A stretch of 64,000 bases of DNA from Rickettsia endosymbiont of Cardiosporidium cionae (GTDB lineage Bacteria; Pseudomonadota; Alphaproteobacteria; Rickettsiales; Rickettsiaceae): contig NZ_JADAQY010000002.1 of assembly GCF_015476335.1 (NCBI RefSeq), positions 186,386-250,385 on the forward strand. Reading direction: 5' to 3'. A program made the position numbers and the translations under genes. The stretch's first letter is position 1. Each line of letters opens with the position of its first letter. Under the pieces are notes generated by a model. The model worked only from the letters and a program-made list of their open reading frames with translations. It did no database searches and was not told the DNA's origin. Shown one piece after another: positions 1-10,001 of the stretch.

Positions 1-55
1 TACCTTATATTGGTTTTGTGAGGAATTTTTAATTATAAAGTGATATTGATATAGA

Positions 56-1474
56 ATGAAGAATATATTAAATTTGAGTAAAGTGATTTGGTATCCCGTT
101 TTTCCTTTGTTAATAGGAGTTTTGTTATGTATTTTTAGTGTTTCTGCATTCTCTGGAGTTATACCTAGTGGTACTAAAAGTTTATCCCCTATTTTAAAAA
201 ATGTTTTACCTTCAGTAGTTAACTTATCTATTTCCAGCAAGGTAGCGATAGATAAGAATGATTTATTGTTCAATGATCCTATATTTAGGAATTTTTTCGA
301 AGGATTAGAAAATTTTATTCCTCAATCTAGAGAAACTAAGAGTATAGGTTCAGGTGTAATAATAGATGGTGATAAAGGTTATATAGTTACTAATTATCAT
401 GTAGTAAATAATGCAGACGAAATTTTAGTGACACTTCAGGATAAAAGGACTCTAAATGCTAAAACAATAGGTTCAGATAAAGAAACAGATATAGCTGTGT
501 TAAAGGTGAATAGTAGTAAATTGAGTTCATTTAAGCTTGGTAATGCAGAAGCATTAGAAGTAGGAGATTTTGTAGTAGCTATAGGCAATCCTATGGGTCT
601 TAATCATACTGTGACTTCAGGAATTATAAGTGCTTTGGGCAGAAAAAATTTGGGGCTAGGAGGTATAGAAGATTTTATACAAACAGATGCTTCGATCAAT
701 CCTGGTAATTCAGGTGGGGCTCTGATTAATCTTGAAGGCGAGCTAATTGGTATTAATGCTCTCATAGCAACTAGCAGGAGTGGCGGAAGTAGTGGTATAG
801 GTTTTGCTATTCCAATCAATATTGTAAAGTCAGTTTATGAGCAAATAGTAAGAGATGGTAGGGTAAGTAGAGGTATTATAGGTGTGTTGATCCAAGATCT
901 TACACCAGAAGTGAAAAAAGAGATGGGAGTTAGTGAAATGCTAGCGAGTGGAGGAGTGTTGCTTTCTAGTGTAGTTAAAAACGGGCCCGCAGATAAAGCA
1001 GGGTTAGCAGCAGAGGATATAATTGTCAGTGTAGATGGTCATCAGATAGAAAGCGTTTCTATGCTGAAAAGTATGGTTAGTCTTAAGGATGTTGGTGCAA
1101 AAATTAGAGTTAGATTTCTACGTAATAAAAGATATCAAGAAGTTGATGTAAAAATAGATAAAGCATTAAATGATTCTCAGACATACTCTGATATGGATAT
1201 ATCTTTATTACAAGGTGTTTCTATCTCAAATATACCTTCTTCTCATCCTTTGTATAGAGATGTTAAAGGGGTTTTTGTGACATCAGTTGCTAAGGGTTCA
1301 GTCGCTTGGAGTTTAGGTTTGCGTGAAGGGTATATTATCACATCTGTTAACAAGAAAAACGTTGCTAACGTACAGGAGTTTAAAGATATAGTAAATAAAA
1401 AAGATTATAGAGTTCTACTACTGAATGTGAGATATGAGTCTGGTTCTGCATTTATTGTGTTACAAAATAGATAG
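56..1474 (+). CDS. degP: DegP/HtrA-family periplasmic serine protease
   Basis: The 472-aa protein has a hydrophobic N-terminal segment (about residues 12-33) that would serve as signal peptide or anchor, then a trypsin-like domain and two PDZ domains (roughly 275-365 and 385-470). The catalytic triad is visible: His115 in TNYHVV, Asp145 in TDIAVL and Ser219 in NPGNSGG. HtrA/DegP proteases degrade or refold misfolded envelope proteins in the periplasm, and two PDZ domains match DegP/DegQ rather than DegS. The gene is followed by a hairpin terminator at 1503-1523, so it ends its transcription unit; the upstream context lies outside the window. Family assignment is secure; which paralogue it is (DegP, DegQ or MucD) is less so. 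Confidence 0.95.
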   Translation: MKNILNLSKVIWYPVFPLLIGVLLCIFSVSAFSGVIPSGTKSLSPILKNVLPSVVNLSISSKVAIDKNDLLFNDPIFRNFFEGLENFIPQSRETKSIGSGVIIDGDKGYIVTNYHVVNNADEILVTLQDKRTLNAKTIGSDKETDIAVLKVNSSKLSSFKLGNAEALEVGDFVVAIGNPMGLNHTVTSGIISALGRKNLGLGGIEDFIQTDASINPGNSGGALINLEGELIGINALIATSRSGGSSGIGFAIPINIVKSVYEQIVRDGRVSRGIIGVLIQDLTPEVKKEMGVSEMLASGGVLLSSVVKNGPADKAGLAAEDIIVSVDGHQIESVSMLKSMVSLKDVGAKIRVRFLRNKRYQEVDVKIDKALNDSQTYSDMDISLLQGVSISNIPSSHPLYRDVKGVFVTSVAKGSVAWSLGLREGYIITSVNKKNVANVQEFKDIVNKKDYRVLLLNVRYESGSAFIVLQNR

Positions 1475-1502
1475 TGTTTTTTTTATTTTTGATAAAAATT
1501 AT

Positions 1503-1523
1503 ACAGTAGTAGTACTGTTTTTT
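1503..1523 (+). terminator. Rho-independent terminator after degP
   Basis: Perfect 6-bp stem ACAGTA / TACTGT around a GTAG loop, followed directly by a run of six T residues, 28 bp after the degP stop. The layout is a standard intrinsic terminator, although the stem is short and AT-rich. Confidence 0.7.
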
Positions 1524-1738
1524 AACCAGTACAGAGCTGCTGGTGTTGGTGTTCTGTTATTTTGAGTCTAATAGCTGCAATCAATTTATTTGATGTTGCA
1601 TTATTTTTTATATTTTATAGCAATTCAATGCTGTTATTTAGTACTTATAATCTTGTACCGCTGTAGAATTTTGTTCTATTTGTTTCTGAGTAAGTATTTT
1701 ATTGTTTTATATCTGTTTTAATTTTGTAGTATAAAATT

Positions 1739-3358
1739 ATGAGTAAGTATATCTTTATAACTGGTGGTGTTACATCTTCTTTAGGTAAGGGAATAGTTGC
1801 TGCATCTTTAGGGAAACTTTTGCAATCCAGCGGTTATAAAGTTGCTATTCAGAAATTTGATCCATACATTAATGTAGATCCTGGGACGTTGAACCCATAT
1901 GAACACGGAGAATGTTATGTCACTGATGATGGTATGGAAACAGACCTCGATTTGGGGCATTATGAGAGGTTTCTTGATATCACAACTAGTTATGCCAATA
2001 ATACCACTGGAGGTAGTATTTATCAAAATGTTATTGCAAAGGAAAGGAAAGGGATTTATCTGGGTAAAACTGTACAGGTTGTTCCTCATATTATTGATGA
2101 GATTAAGGAATATTTTAAACTTCTGAGTAATGATACTGATGATAATCATATCATTATAGTCGAAATAGGGGGAACAGTAGGAGATATAGAATCTTTACCT
2201 TTTATAGAAGCAGTGAGACAGTTTAGATTGGAGTTGACTTCTAAAAATTTATTAAATATACATTTAACTCTTTTGCCATATTTGGGTTCTACTAAAGAAT
2301 TAAAAACCAAGCCTACTCAGCACTCTGTCAAAACTTTGTTATCTTATGGTATACAGCCTGATATAGTGGTTTGTCGTGCATCTCAATGTATTTCTTTAGA
2401 ATTACGTAAAAAAATAGCACTATTCTGTAATCTGAATATTGAAGATGTGATAGAGGCAATTGATACAGAGTGTATCTACAAAGTACCGATACTGCTTCTA
2501 AAAGAAAATCTGAATTACATTATCTTAAAAAAATTCAATTTCTGCAATATTACAGAACCTGATTTACGACAATGGAATTATTTTATTCAAAAGTTAGAAA
2601 ATCCTAAATATGATGTAAAGTTAGGAATAATAGGGAAGTATGTAGAATTGTCAGATGCTTATATCTCTCTGCGTGAATCATTAATTCATGCCTCGGCTTA
2701 CACAGGGTGTAAAATAAATATTCAGTATTTAGATTCTTCATTATGTGAAGAAGATGCTTATCTAGATAATGCATTATCTAGATTGGACGGTATACTAGTA
2801 GCTTCAGGTTTTGGTTATAGAGGAATTGAGGGTAAAATAAATGCCATAAAATTTGCTAGAGTTAATAATATACCATTTTTTGGTATATGTCTTGGTATGC
2901 AGTGTGCAATAATAGAATATAGTAGAAATGTGATTAAACTAGCTGATAGTCACTCTACAGAGTTTTTTCCGGATGTTAAAACTCCTGTAATTGACATTAT
3001 TGAAAATACTACCAATATACAATCATTAAAATCTAATATGAGGCTGGGAGCATATAACTGTGAGATTTTTGCTGATACCAGATCTGCTTTATGTTACAAA
3101 AAAGATTTGGTTTATGAAAGGCATAGACATAAATATGAATTTAATAATCGGTATTTAAAATTGTATAAAGAATATGGTATGGTATTTGCTGGTATGAATA
3201 CTGAAAATAATATAGTGGAAATAATTGAAATAAGAGATCACCCTTGGTTTGTTGCAACCCAATTTCATCCTGAATTGAAAAGTACAGTTCTGAACCCTCA
3301 TCCATTATTTTTAGGTTTTACAGATGCAATGATACAACATAAAATGTTACATATATAA
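1739..3358 (+). CDS. pyrG: CTP synthase
   Basis: 539 aa, the usual length of bacterial CTP synthase, which aminates UTP to CTP with ATP and glutamine. The N-terminal synthetase domain starts with the family signature ITGGVTSSLGKG. The C-terminal class I glutamine amidotransferase domain carries the nucleophile Cys384 in FGICLGMQ and the partner motif FHPEL near residue 518. Start ATG at 1739 gives the canonical MSKYIFITGG beginning. It stands alone with 264 bp before it and 154 bp after it. Nothing is missing or fused. Confidence 0.98.
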   Translation: MSKYIFITGGVTSSLGKGIVAASLGKLLQSSGYKVAIQKFDPYINVDPGTLNPYEHGECYVTDDGMETDLDLGHYERFLDITTSYANNTTGGSIYQNVIAKERKGIYLGKTVQVVPHIIDEIKEYFKLLSNDTDDNHIIIVEIGGTVGDIESLPFIEAVRQFRLELTSKNLLNIHLTLLPYLGSTKELKTKPTQHSVKTLLSYGIQPDIVVCRASQCISLELRKKIALFCNLNIEDVIEAIDTECIYKVPILLLKENLNYIILKKFNFCNITEPDLRQWNYFIQKLENPKYDVKLGIIGKYVELSDAYISLRESLIHASAYTGCKINIQYLDSSLCEEDAYLDNALSRLDGILVASGFGYRGIEGKINAIKFARVNNIPFFGICLGMQCAIIEYSRNVIKLADSHSTEFFPDVKTPVIDIIENTTNIQSLKSNMRLGAYNCEIFADTRSALCYKKDLVYERHRHKYEFNNRYLKLYKEYGMVFAGMNTENNIVEIIEIRDHPWFVATQFHPELKSTVLNPHPLFLGFTDAMIQHKMLHI

Positions 3359-3512
3359 AATTACTAAATAATTATTTTTACTTATACTTATATTTGAATA
3401 GCTTTTGATTTAATAATGATTATGTTAGTATTTTTGTAGTAATGAGTCGAAGATTTTAAGTTGGTGATTTTATTGGGTATGACTATTGGTATAAAAATGA
3501 GTCCTGTGATAA

Positions 3513-6263
3513 ATGTTTAAAATAACCACAAGTCTATTCTTTTTTCTTATTATACTCTGCATTAATGCGTATGCTGCATTTAATGTTCGGGTTGAAATTA
3601 AGGCTTCAGGTAATGATATTTTTTTTATTATTCATCATGAGAATCAGGATAAAAATTTAGATATTAATGTTTCCCAAAATCTTGTTATTGCTGATGCAGG
3701 TGAGGTCATTAATTATGGAGTGTTAGATTCTTCTTTATCTGCATCTAGTGACATTTATAGTATCACTACGACCTCAGATATGAACGGCATAAAATTCAAT
3801 TTTGATACTACAAAGTTAAAATATAATACTACGATAAATGGAGAAAGACTTACAGCTGTAAAATTTACTATTTTAAAAGAAAAATTGAAACAGTTTAGTA
3901 ATATAGAAAATATTGATAAAGGCAATATTACTAAAAATATAGGAAACAATAGCAGCCCATTTACTCTGGATATTACTAATAATTCAGATGCTAAAGTTGC
4001 AGCCTTTGTCAGAGATAAGTACTTGTGGATAGTATTAAATAAAGAAGATAATTTCAATATTCCTACTAACAATGTCATAAAGAATTCTGTTAGAGTTAGC
4101 TCCGAATCAGGAGCAGTATTTAGATTGGAAATTAATAAGGATTATAAATATATTGAGCTCATTAAGAAAAAATCCCAGCATGGCAGTGGGTTGAGTATCG
4201 TTTTATCCCTTAGTGAAAGAGTCAGTAATGCAAATATTATGTCCGCTACTCAGCTTGATGATATGAATAGTTTATTAGTTCAAAGTAAAAATCATGAATA
4301 TAATTATGACATAGTGAAGTTTGAAGATCCGGATGTTGGTGATACACTGAATATTATAACATTTGCTGAGGATCAATACAGATTTGATAAGGTGTTGAAT
4401 TTATTGGATTTTAGGGTTCTGCCATCTGTATCTGGGGTAGTAATAGACGGAAATGATGTTAGTGTTATATTTGATGAACAGTATCAAGGATTTATTATTA
4501 AACCTGCACCTTCAAGTTATGGTGAATCTTATATTTTACCTCCTGGGTTTGATAATACTAAAATTACTAACTTAGCATTTTTAGACTCTAATTTAGATGT
4601 ATCAAATTTCAATAACCAAAAATCATCTCTATTGGCTTCAGCAGCTTTCGCGAAAAACTCTGAAGAAAGATTATACAGGCATTTATTACTTGCGATATTC
4701 TTTTTTAAGCATTCTTTATATCATGAATCTTTATCTACATTGCTATTATTAAAATCAGATTTGGATAAAAATAACAAATATTATTTTTATATAAGGTTTT
4801 TAACCGCAGTTAATTATTCTATAGTAGGTATTTATGATAAGGCTAAACTAGAATATAGTTTTTTGTTAGACAGTACATATACAAACAATATTCCTGAAAT
4901 TAAATTATGGTCAGAGTATAATAATATTTTACTATATCAGCACAGTCCAAAAATAGTGGATTTTGCTAGTTTTTATAGCATTATTAATATATACCCAGAT
5001 GATCTGTATTGGGTTATGATTTCGAACATTGCTCGTTACTACTTTAATAATAATCAATTAAAATCTCTAGAAAATGTTATAAAATCTGTGCGTGAACCAA
5101 ATACTGACTATTATACAGATTTTGTATTATACTGGAGTGCTCAACTAATTAAAAAAAAATTATCAAAATATGAAGAATTGCTTAAGAATATTATTATAAG
5201 AGATAAATCTCAGTTTTTTGTTATCAAGGCAAAATTGGATTTATTAAAACAACAAGTTATTAGTGAAGTTATTAATTATAAAGATGCTATTCAGTTACTT
5301 AATAGTATCAAATTATCGTGGCGTGGTGGAGATTTAGAATATGATATATTGACTACATTAGCAGGATATTATGAGAATCAGGGTGATTTTATCAATTCTT
5401 TGAGGACCTATCAGTATGTGATGAAAATGTTTTTTAATACAAAAAATCTCTCAGAGATAGATCATAAATCTAAAGAATTGTTTAAAAAAATATTTTTATT
5501 TGATCGTTTTACTCAAGAAATAGACAACATAAAATTTATCGCGCTATTTTATGAATTTAAAGACCTAAGCCCTATAGGTTCAGTAGGAGATAGAATAGTA
5601 ATGAATGTTATAGATAAATTAATAGAGCTTGACTTGTTATCAGAGGCATCAAATTTATTAATGCATCAGATAAAATATAGGCTAAAGGGTAATGAAAAAA
5701 TTGTAAAAGCTAATCAATTAGCTATGTTATTAACTAAATTAGGAAAGTATGAGGAATCAATATCTGTGCTTAATATAACTGATTTAGAAAATATTAGGTT
5801 TAGTGAACATCAAAAACGTATTTTGTTGAAGGCAAATAACTTTTTATATTTAAAAAAATATTCTGATATGTTTAATATGTTGCATAACATATATGGTGAT
5901 GAGGCAAATAATCTAAGAAAAATTGCTCTATTTCAGTCGAATAAATTATCTCAGTATATTGCTTTAGCAGAAAAAGATTTCGATAAGATGATTTCTAATA
6001 CTAACTTATTTCAAAATCAGCAAGATATTTTAAGTTTGGCTATTGCCTATTATAAAACTAATTCTCAGGATAAACTATACATGTTACAGAAATCATTACT
6101 CAATAAAAATCCTATGCTAGAGAATTTAGTAAATTTTATGGTTAACAATAATATATTACTCAAAGATACTAATATCTTAGAGGATAATTTTAAAATTTCA
6201 TCTGTTAGTGGTTTACTACAGAAATACCAAGAACAAAATTTAGCAAAGAATTTTAATGAATAA
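3513..6263 (+). CDS. Large secreted TPR-like protein of unknown function
   Basis: 916 aa with a clear signal peptide (hydrophobic residues about 5-22, cleavage probably after AYA). Residues about 23-370 are rich in beta-type alternation. From about 375 to the end the sequence is alpha-helical with repeated helix pairs of the tetratricopeptide type (for example the stretches around residues 380-460 and 610-660). No catalytic motif is seen. The last 8 bp overlap the start of ftsY, so the two genes are translationally coupled. Periplasmic location and a scaffold or envelope role are inferences from the signal peptide and helical repeats. I cannot assign a named family. Confidence 0.85.
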   Translation: MFKITTSLFFFLIILCINAYAAFNVRVEIKASGNDIFFIIHHENQDKNLDINVSQNLVIADAGEVINYGVLDSSLSASSDIYSITTTSDMNGIKFNFDTTKLKYNTTINGERLTAVKFTILKEKLKQFSNIENIDKGNITKNIGNNSSPFTLDITNNSDAKVAAFVRDKYLWIVLNKEDNFNIPTNNVIKNSVRVSSESGAVFRLEINKDYKYIELIKKKSQHGSGLSIVLSLSERVSNANIMSATQLDDMNSLLVQSKNHEYNYDIVKFEDPDVGDTLNIITFAEDQYRFDKVLNLLDFRVLPSVSGVVIDGNDVSVIFDEQYQGFIIKPAPSSYGESYILPPGFDNTKITNLAFLDSNLDVSNFNNQKSSLLASAAFAKNSEERLYRHLLLAIFFFKHSLYHESLSTLLLLKSDLDKNNKYYFYIRFLTAVNYSIVGIYDKAKLEYSFLLDSTYTNNIPEIKLWSEYNNILLYQHSPKIVDFASFYSIINIYPDDLYWVMISNIARYYFNNNQLKSLENVIKSVREPNTDYYTDFVLYWSAQLIKKKLSKYEELLKNIIIRDKSQFFVIKAKLDLLKQQVISEVINYKDAIQLLNSIKLSWRGGDLEYDILTTLAGYYENQGDFINSLRTYQYVMKMFFNTKNLSEIDHKSKELFKKIFLFDRFTQEIDNIKFIALFYEFKDLSPIGSVGDRIVMNVIDKLIELDLLSEASNLLMHQIKYRLKGNEKIVKANQLAMLLTKLGKYEESISVLNITDLENIRFSEHQKRILLKANNFLYLKKYSDMFNMLHNIYGDEANNLRKIALFQSNKLSQYIALAEKDFDKMISNTNLFQNQQDILSLAIAYYKTNSQDKLYMLQKSLLNKNPMLENLVNFMVNNNILLKDTNILEDNFKISSVSGLLQKYQEQNLAKNFNE

Positions 6264-7173
6264 TTTTTTATCTGGTCTAAAAACTCTATTTAGTAAAACA
6301 GCTAATAGTATTGGGAATCAAATTGATAAAATATTTATTAGACACTCTAAGTTTGATGAGAATACACTAAAAGAATTGGAGGAAATTTTGATTTTATCAG
6401 ATGTTGGTGTGGATATGTCTTCTTATATAATAGAACAAATTAAGAAATCTAAAATACCTGCAGAGTCGGATCCAAATTTTATTAAATTACAATTATCTAA
6501 TGTTATTCAAGATATTTTATATCCTCAGCATAAGGAGTTTCTGTTGAATAATTCTAAACTTAATGTGGTTTTATTATGTGGAATAAATGGTAGTGGTAAA
6601 ACCAGTAGTATTGTAAAAATGGTACATAAATATGTTAATGAAGGTAAAAAAGTTGCAGTAGCTGCTTGTGATACTTTTAGAGCTGCTGCCGTTGAGCAGT
6701 TATTTATTTCTTTAGAATCCTTTAATATCGGCATCTACACCGCCTCAGATAAGCATAAAGATCCTGCCTCTATATCACATTTTGCTATATCCCAGTCTAT
6801 ACTTGATTCTACAGATATACTGTTTTTAGATACCGCTGGTAGATTGCATAATAACACTAGTTTAATGGATGAATTATCTAAGATAGGGCGTATAGCCAAA
6901 AAATTTGATGATAATATTGAATTTCAATCGCTGTTGGTGATAGATAGTAGTATAGGACAAAATTCAGTTATTCAAGCACGTATATTTAATGATTGTATAA
7001 ATATTGGGGGTTTAATCATTACAAAGTTAGATGGGACAGCTAAAGCAGGTTCTGTTATTGGAATTATGTATAACTTCGGACTACCAGTGTATTTTATTAC
7101 TATGGGTGAATTATATACTGACCTGAAATCTTTTGTAATAAGAGATTTTGTACAGTCATTGGTTGGTATATAA
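6256..7173 (+). CDS. ftsY: Signal recognition particle receptor FtsY
   Basis: 305-aa SRP GTPase, the short FtsY form without a long acidic N-terminal domain. GTPase motifs are in order: P-loop GINGSGKT at residues 109-116, DTFRAA at 139-144, DTAGR near 192 and TKLDGTAKAG near 255. FtsY docks SRP-ribosome complexes at the inner membrane for co-translational insertion. The ATG overlaps the stop of the upstream secreted TPR-like gene by 8 bp, so both are probably co-translated. Confidence 0.97.
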   Translation: MNNFLSGLKTLFSKTANSIGNQIDKIFIRHSKFDENTLKELEEILILSDVGVDMSSYIIEQIKKSKIPAESDPNFIKLQLSNVIQDILYPQHKEFLLNNSKLNVVLLCGINGSGKTSSIVKMVHKYVNEGKKVAVAACDTFRAAAVEQLFISLESFNIGIYTASDKHKDPASISHFAISQSILDSTDILFLDTAGRLHNNTSLMDELSKIGRIAKKFDDNIEFQSLLVIDSSIGQNSVIQARIFNDCINIGGLIITKLDGTAKAGSVIGIMYNFGLPVYFITMGELYTDLKSFVIRDFVQSLVGI

Positions 7174-7285
7174 GAAATAATATCTGAAATCTTAAATATA
7201 ACTTTACTTATATGTTATTATTTATTAGTAATATTGCTCAGTTATGGGTATCTTCATGTAGTATAATAGAAATATCATTTTAATT

Positions 7286-9961
7286 ATGGATAAATTTTGT
7301 AGTAATAAATATAAAAAAAATATTCAAATATCTGGAAAGGATTATGTGATTTATGATATTAATCAAGCCGCTTCAGATGCAGGTTTCAGTATTTTAAAAT
7401 TACCTTATTCTTTTAGAGTTTTATTTGAGAATATTGTCAGGAATAGCACAGATATTTCTCGGCTTCATGTTTTTAGAGATTGGATCAAAAATCGATCTTC
7501 TAATCAAGAAATAGAGTATAGGCCTATCAGGGTACTAATGCAGGATTTTACAGGAGTACCTGCTATTGTAGATTTGGCATCTATGAGGGAAGCTATGCAA
7601 AAATTAGGTGGGGATCCTGATATAATAAATCCTGTAGTACCAGTAGATTTAGTTATTGACCACTCTGTTCAGGTGGATTCTTATGCTAGTATAAAGTCAT
7701 TTGATATTAATACCCAAAATGAATTCAAACGTAATAGCGAAAGATACGAATTTCTAAGGTGGGGACAAAAGAATTTTAAAAATTTTAGAGTAGTTCCTCC
7801 TGGTGCAGGGATATGTCATCAAGTCAATCTTGAATATTTGGCTAAAACTATTTGGGTAGATAATGATGATAAAAAAACCTTATATCCCGATACATTGGTA
7901 GGTACAGATAGCCATACTACGATGGTAAATGGGCTCTCTGTTCTCGGCTGGGGTGTAGGAGGTATTGAAGCAGAGGCAGTTATGCTCGGCCAGCCATTGC
8001 CTATGGTATTGCCAGAAGTATTGGGAGTTAAACTAATAGGGAAGTTACAACAGCACGTAATAGCTACAGATTTGGTGTTGAGCATCACCAATATATTAAG
8101 AAATTATAAAGTAGTAGGGAAATTTGTAGAATTTTTTGGCCCCGGAGTTGGTACATTAACAGCTGCGGATAGGGCAACTATTTCAAACATGTCCCCTGAA
8201 TATGGAGCAACCTGTGGTTTTTTCCCAATAGATCAGGAAACAATTCAGTATCTAGATTCTACTGCCAGAGATAAAGTTGATATAGAGATTGTAGTAGAAT
8301 ATTCTAAGTTACAAAATCTTTGGTTATCAGACAGTGTGGAAGCTCTTTATACTGATATAATAGAAATAGATTTATCAAATGTTGATATAGTAGCAGCAGG
8401 CCCTACTAGGCCTCAGGATCTAGTGCCTTTAAATAATATCAAGCAAAATTTCGATGCTTTTTTAACACAAATCACAAAACAATCTAATAATTTACAAAAT
8501 ATTGAATGTAAAATTGAAAATGATGATCATTCTATATCAGATGGTAGTGTTGTTATAGCAGCTATCACTAGTTGTACTAATACTTCTAACCCCGCTGCAA
8601 TGATCGCTGCAGGATTAGTAGCTAAAAAAGCTGTATCGCTTGGTTTAACAACTAAGCCTTGGGTCAAGACATCATTTGCACCAGGTTCAAGAGTTGTTAC
8701 CGATTATTTATCTAAGTCAGGATTAAATAAATTTTTAGATTTATTAGGGTTTAATTTAGTAGGCTACGGATGTACCACTTGTATAGGTAATTCAGGCCCT
8801 CTGAATTCTTCAATTAGCAAGTTGATTACTGAACAGCAGTTAGTAGTAGCATCAGTATTATCAGGAAATAGAAATTTTGAAGGTAGGATACATCCTTTAG
8901 TACGTGCTAATTACTTGATGTCTCCTCCACTAGTGGTGATTTATGCTTTAGCTGGCAAAATTATTAATTTATTAGATGAGCCCATTGCAATGACAGAAGA
9001 AGGGCATAACGTATTTTTAAGTGATTTGTGGCCAGATAAAGGAGATATTGATTTATATATAGCAAAATATATCACTAGTTCTATGTTTAAAACTAAATAT
9101 GATAAGATATTTGATGGTGATGATTGTTGGAATAATGCAACTGTACAACGCAGTTCTCTATATCCATGGGATATATCCAGTAATTACATTGCTAACCCTC
9201 CGTATTTTGATTCTGCAAGTAGCACATCACAGTTATGTGATATAAATCAAGCAAAAATTTTAGCATTATTTGGAGATTCTGTAACCACAGATCACATATC
9301 TCCAGCTGGTACTATTAGCCCGGGTACTCCTGCTTCAGATTATTTATTAAACCATAATATAGATGCTAAGGCTTTTAACTCTTACGGTTCCCGTAGAGGA
9401 AACCATCATGTTATGGTACGTGGTACGTTTGCAAATTTGAGAATTAAAAATCAATTATGCAAAAATATTGATGGAGGTATGACGGTTAATCATTTTACTA
9501 AAGAGATTACCTCAATATATGATGCTGCGATGGATTATAAGTCGCGCAATATAGATCTGATAATTTTTGCTGGTAAAGAATACGGTACAGGTTCTTCTAG
9601 GGATTGGGCTGCTAAAGGTACTAAATTACTTGGAGTGAGAGCAGTAGTGGCAGAGAGTTTTGAAAGGATCCATAGATCAAATCTCATAGGGATGGGGGTG
9701 TTGCCAATACAGTTTAAGGATAATGTAAAATGGCAAGATCTAAAATTATTAGGTGAAGAAGATATTAGTATTATGAACCTAAATTCCAATATTAAACCTT
9801 ATCATGAAGCATTATGTGTAATTAGTCATAATAATAAAAAACTTTTACAGTTACCTGTGGTATTACAAATTTATACTGAAATAGAAGTAGAATATCTGAA
9901 ACATGGAAGTGTATTAGGTTTTGTGTTAAATACTATTTTTTCTGGTGGGTATCGTGCCTAG
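7286..9961 (+). CDS. acnA: Aconitate hydratase, AcnA type
   Basis: 891 aa, matching the AcnA/IRP1-type aconitase that interconverts citrate and isocitrate in the TCA cycle. The [4Fe-4S] ligands are present: Cys430 in TSCTNTSNP and Cys496 and Cys499 in GCTTCIGNSGP. The swivel domain with the GDSVTTDHISPAG and GSRRGNH motifs follows. The stop codon TAG lies inside the first unit of a 12-bp tandem repeat that also holds possible start codons of ccmB, so the two genes overlap or abut. A TCA-cycle enzyme fits an intracellular alphaproteobacterium that respires host amino acids. Confidence 0.97.
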   Translation: MDKFCSNKYKKNIQISGKDYVIYDINQAASDAGFSILKLPYSFRVLFENIVRNSTDISRLHVFRDWIKNRSSNQEIEYRPIRVLMQDFTGVPAIVDLASMREAMQKLGGDPDIINPVVPVDLVIDHSVQVDSYASIKSFDINTQNEFKRNSERYEFLRWGQKNFKNFRVVPPGAGICHQVNLEYLAKTIWVDNDDKKTLYPDTLVGTDSHTTMVNGLSVLGWGVGGIEAEAVMLGQPLPMVLPEVLGVKLIGKLQQHVIATDLVLSITNILRNYKVVGKFVEFFGPGVGTLTAADRATISNMSPEYGATCGFFPIDQETIQYLDSTARDKVDIEIVVEYSKLQNLWLSDSVEALYTDIIEIDLSNVDIVAAGPTRPQDLVPLNNIKQNFDAFLTQITKQSNNLQNIECKIENDDHSISDGSVVIAAITSCTNTSNPAAMIAAGLVAKKAVSLGLTTKPWVKTSFAPGSRVVTDYLSKSGLNKFLDLLGFNLVGYGCTTCIGNSGPLNSSISKLITEQQLVVASVLSGNRNFEGRIHPLVRANYLMSPPLVVIYALAGKIINLLDEPIAMTEEGHNVFLSDLWPDKGDIDLYIAKYITSSMFKTKYDKIFDGDDCWNNATVQRSSLYPWDISSNYIANPPYFDSASSTSQLCDINQAKILALFGDSVTTDHISPAGTISPGTPASDYLLNHNIDAKAFNSYGSRRGNHHVMVRGTFANLRIKNQLCKNIDGGMTVNHFTKEITSIYDAAMDYKSRNIDLIIFAGKEYGTGSSRDWAAKGTKLLGVRAVVAESFERIHRSNLIGMGVLPIQFKDNVKWQDLKLLGEEDISIMNLNSNIKPYHEALCVISHNNKKLLQLPVVLQIYTEIEVEYLKHGSVLGFVLNTIFSGGYRA

Positions 9962-10001
9962 TAGTGTGCCTAGTAGTGTGCCTAGTAGTATGCCTAGTAT
10001 A
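9954..10001 (+). repeat. 12-bp tandem repeat spanning acnA stop and ccmB start
   Basis: Three exact units GTGCCTAGTAGT (9954-9965, 9966-9977, 9978-9989) and a fourth diverged unit ATGCCTAGTATA (9990-10001). Because 12 is a multiple of 3, every unit supplies an in-frame GTG or ATG for ccmB, while in the acnA frame the first unit supplies the TAG stop at 9959-9961. Copy-number change would therefore add or remove alternative ccmB starts without a frameshift. Confidence 0.9.
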
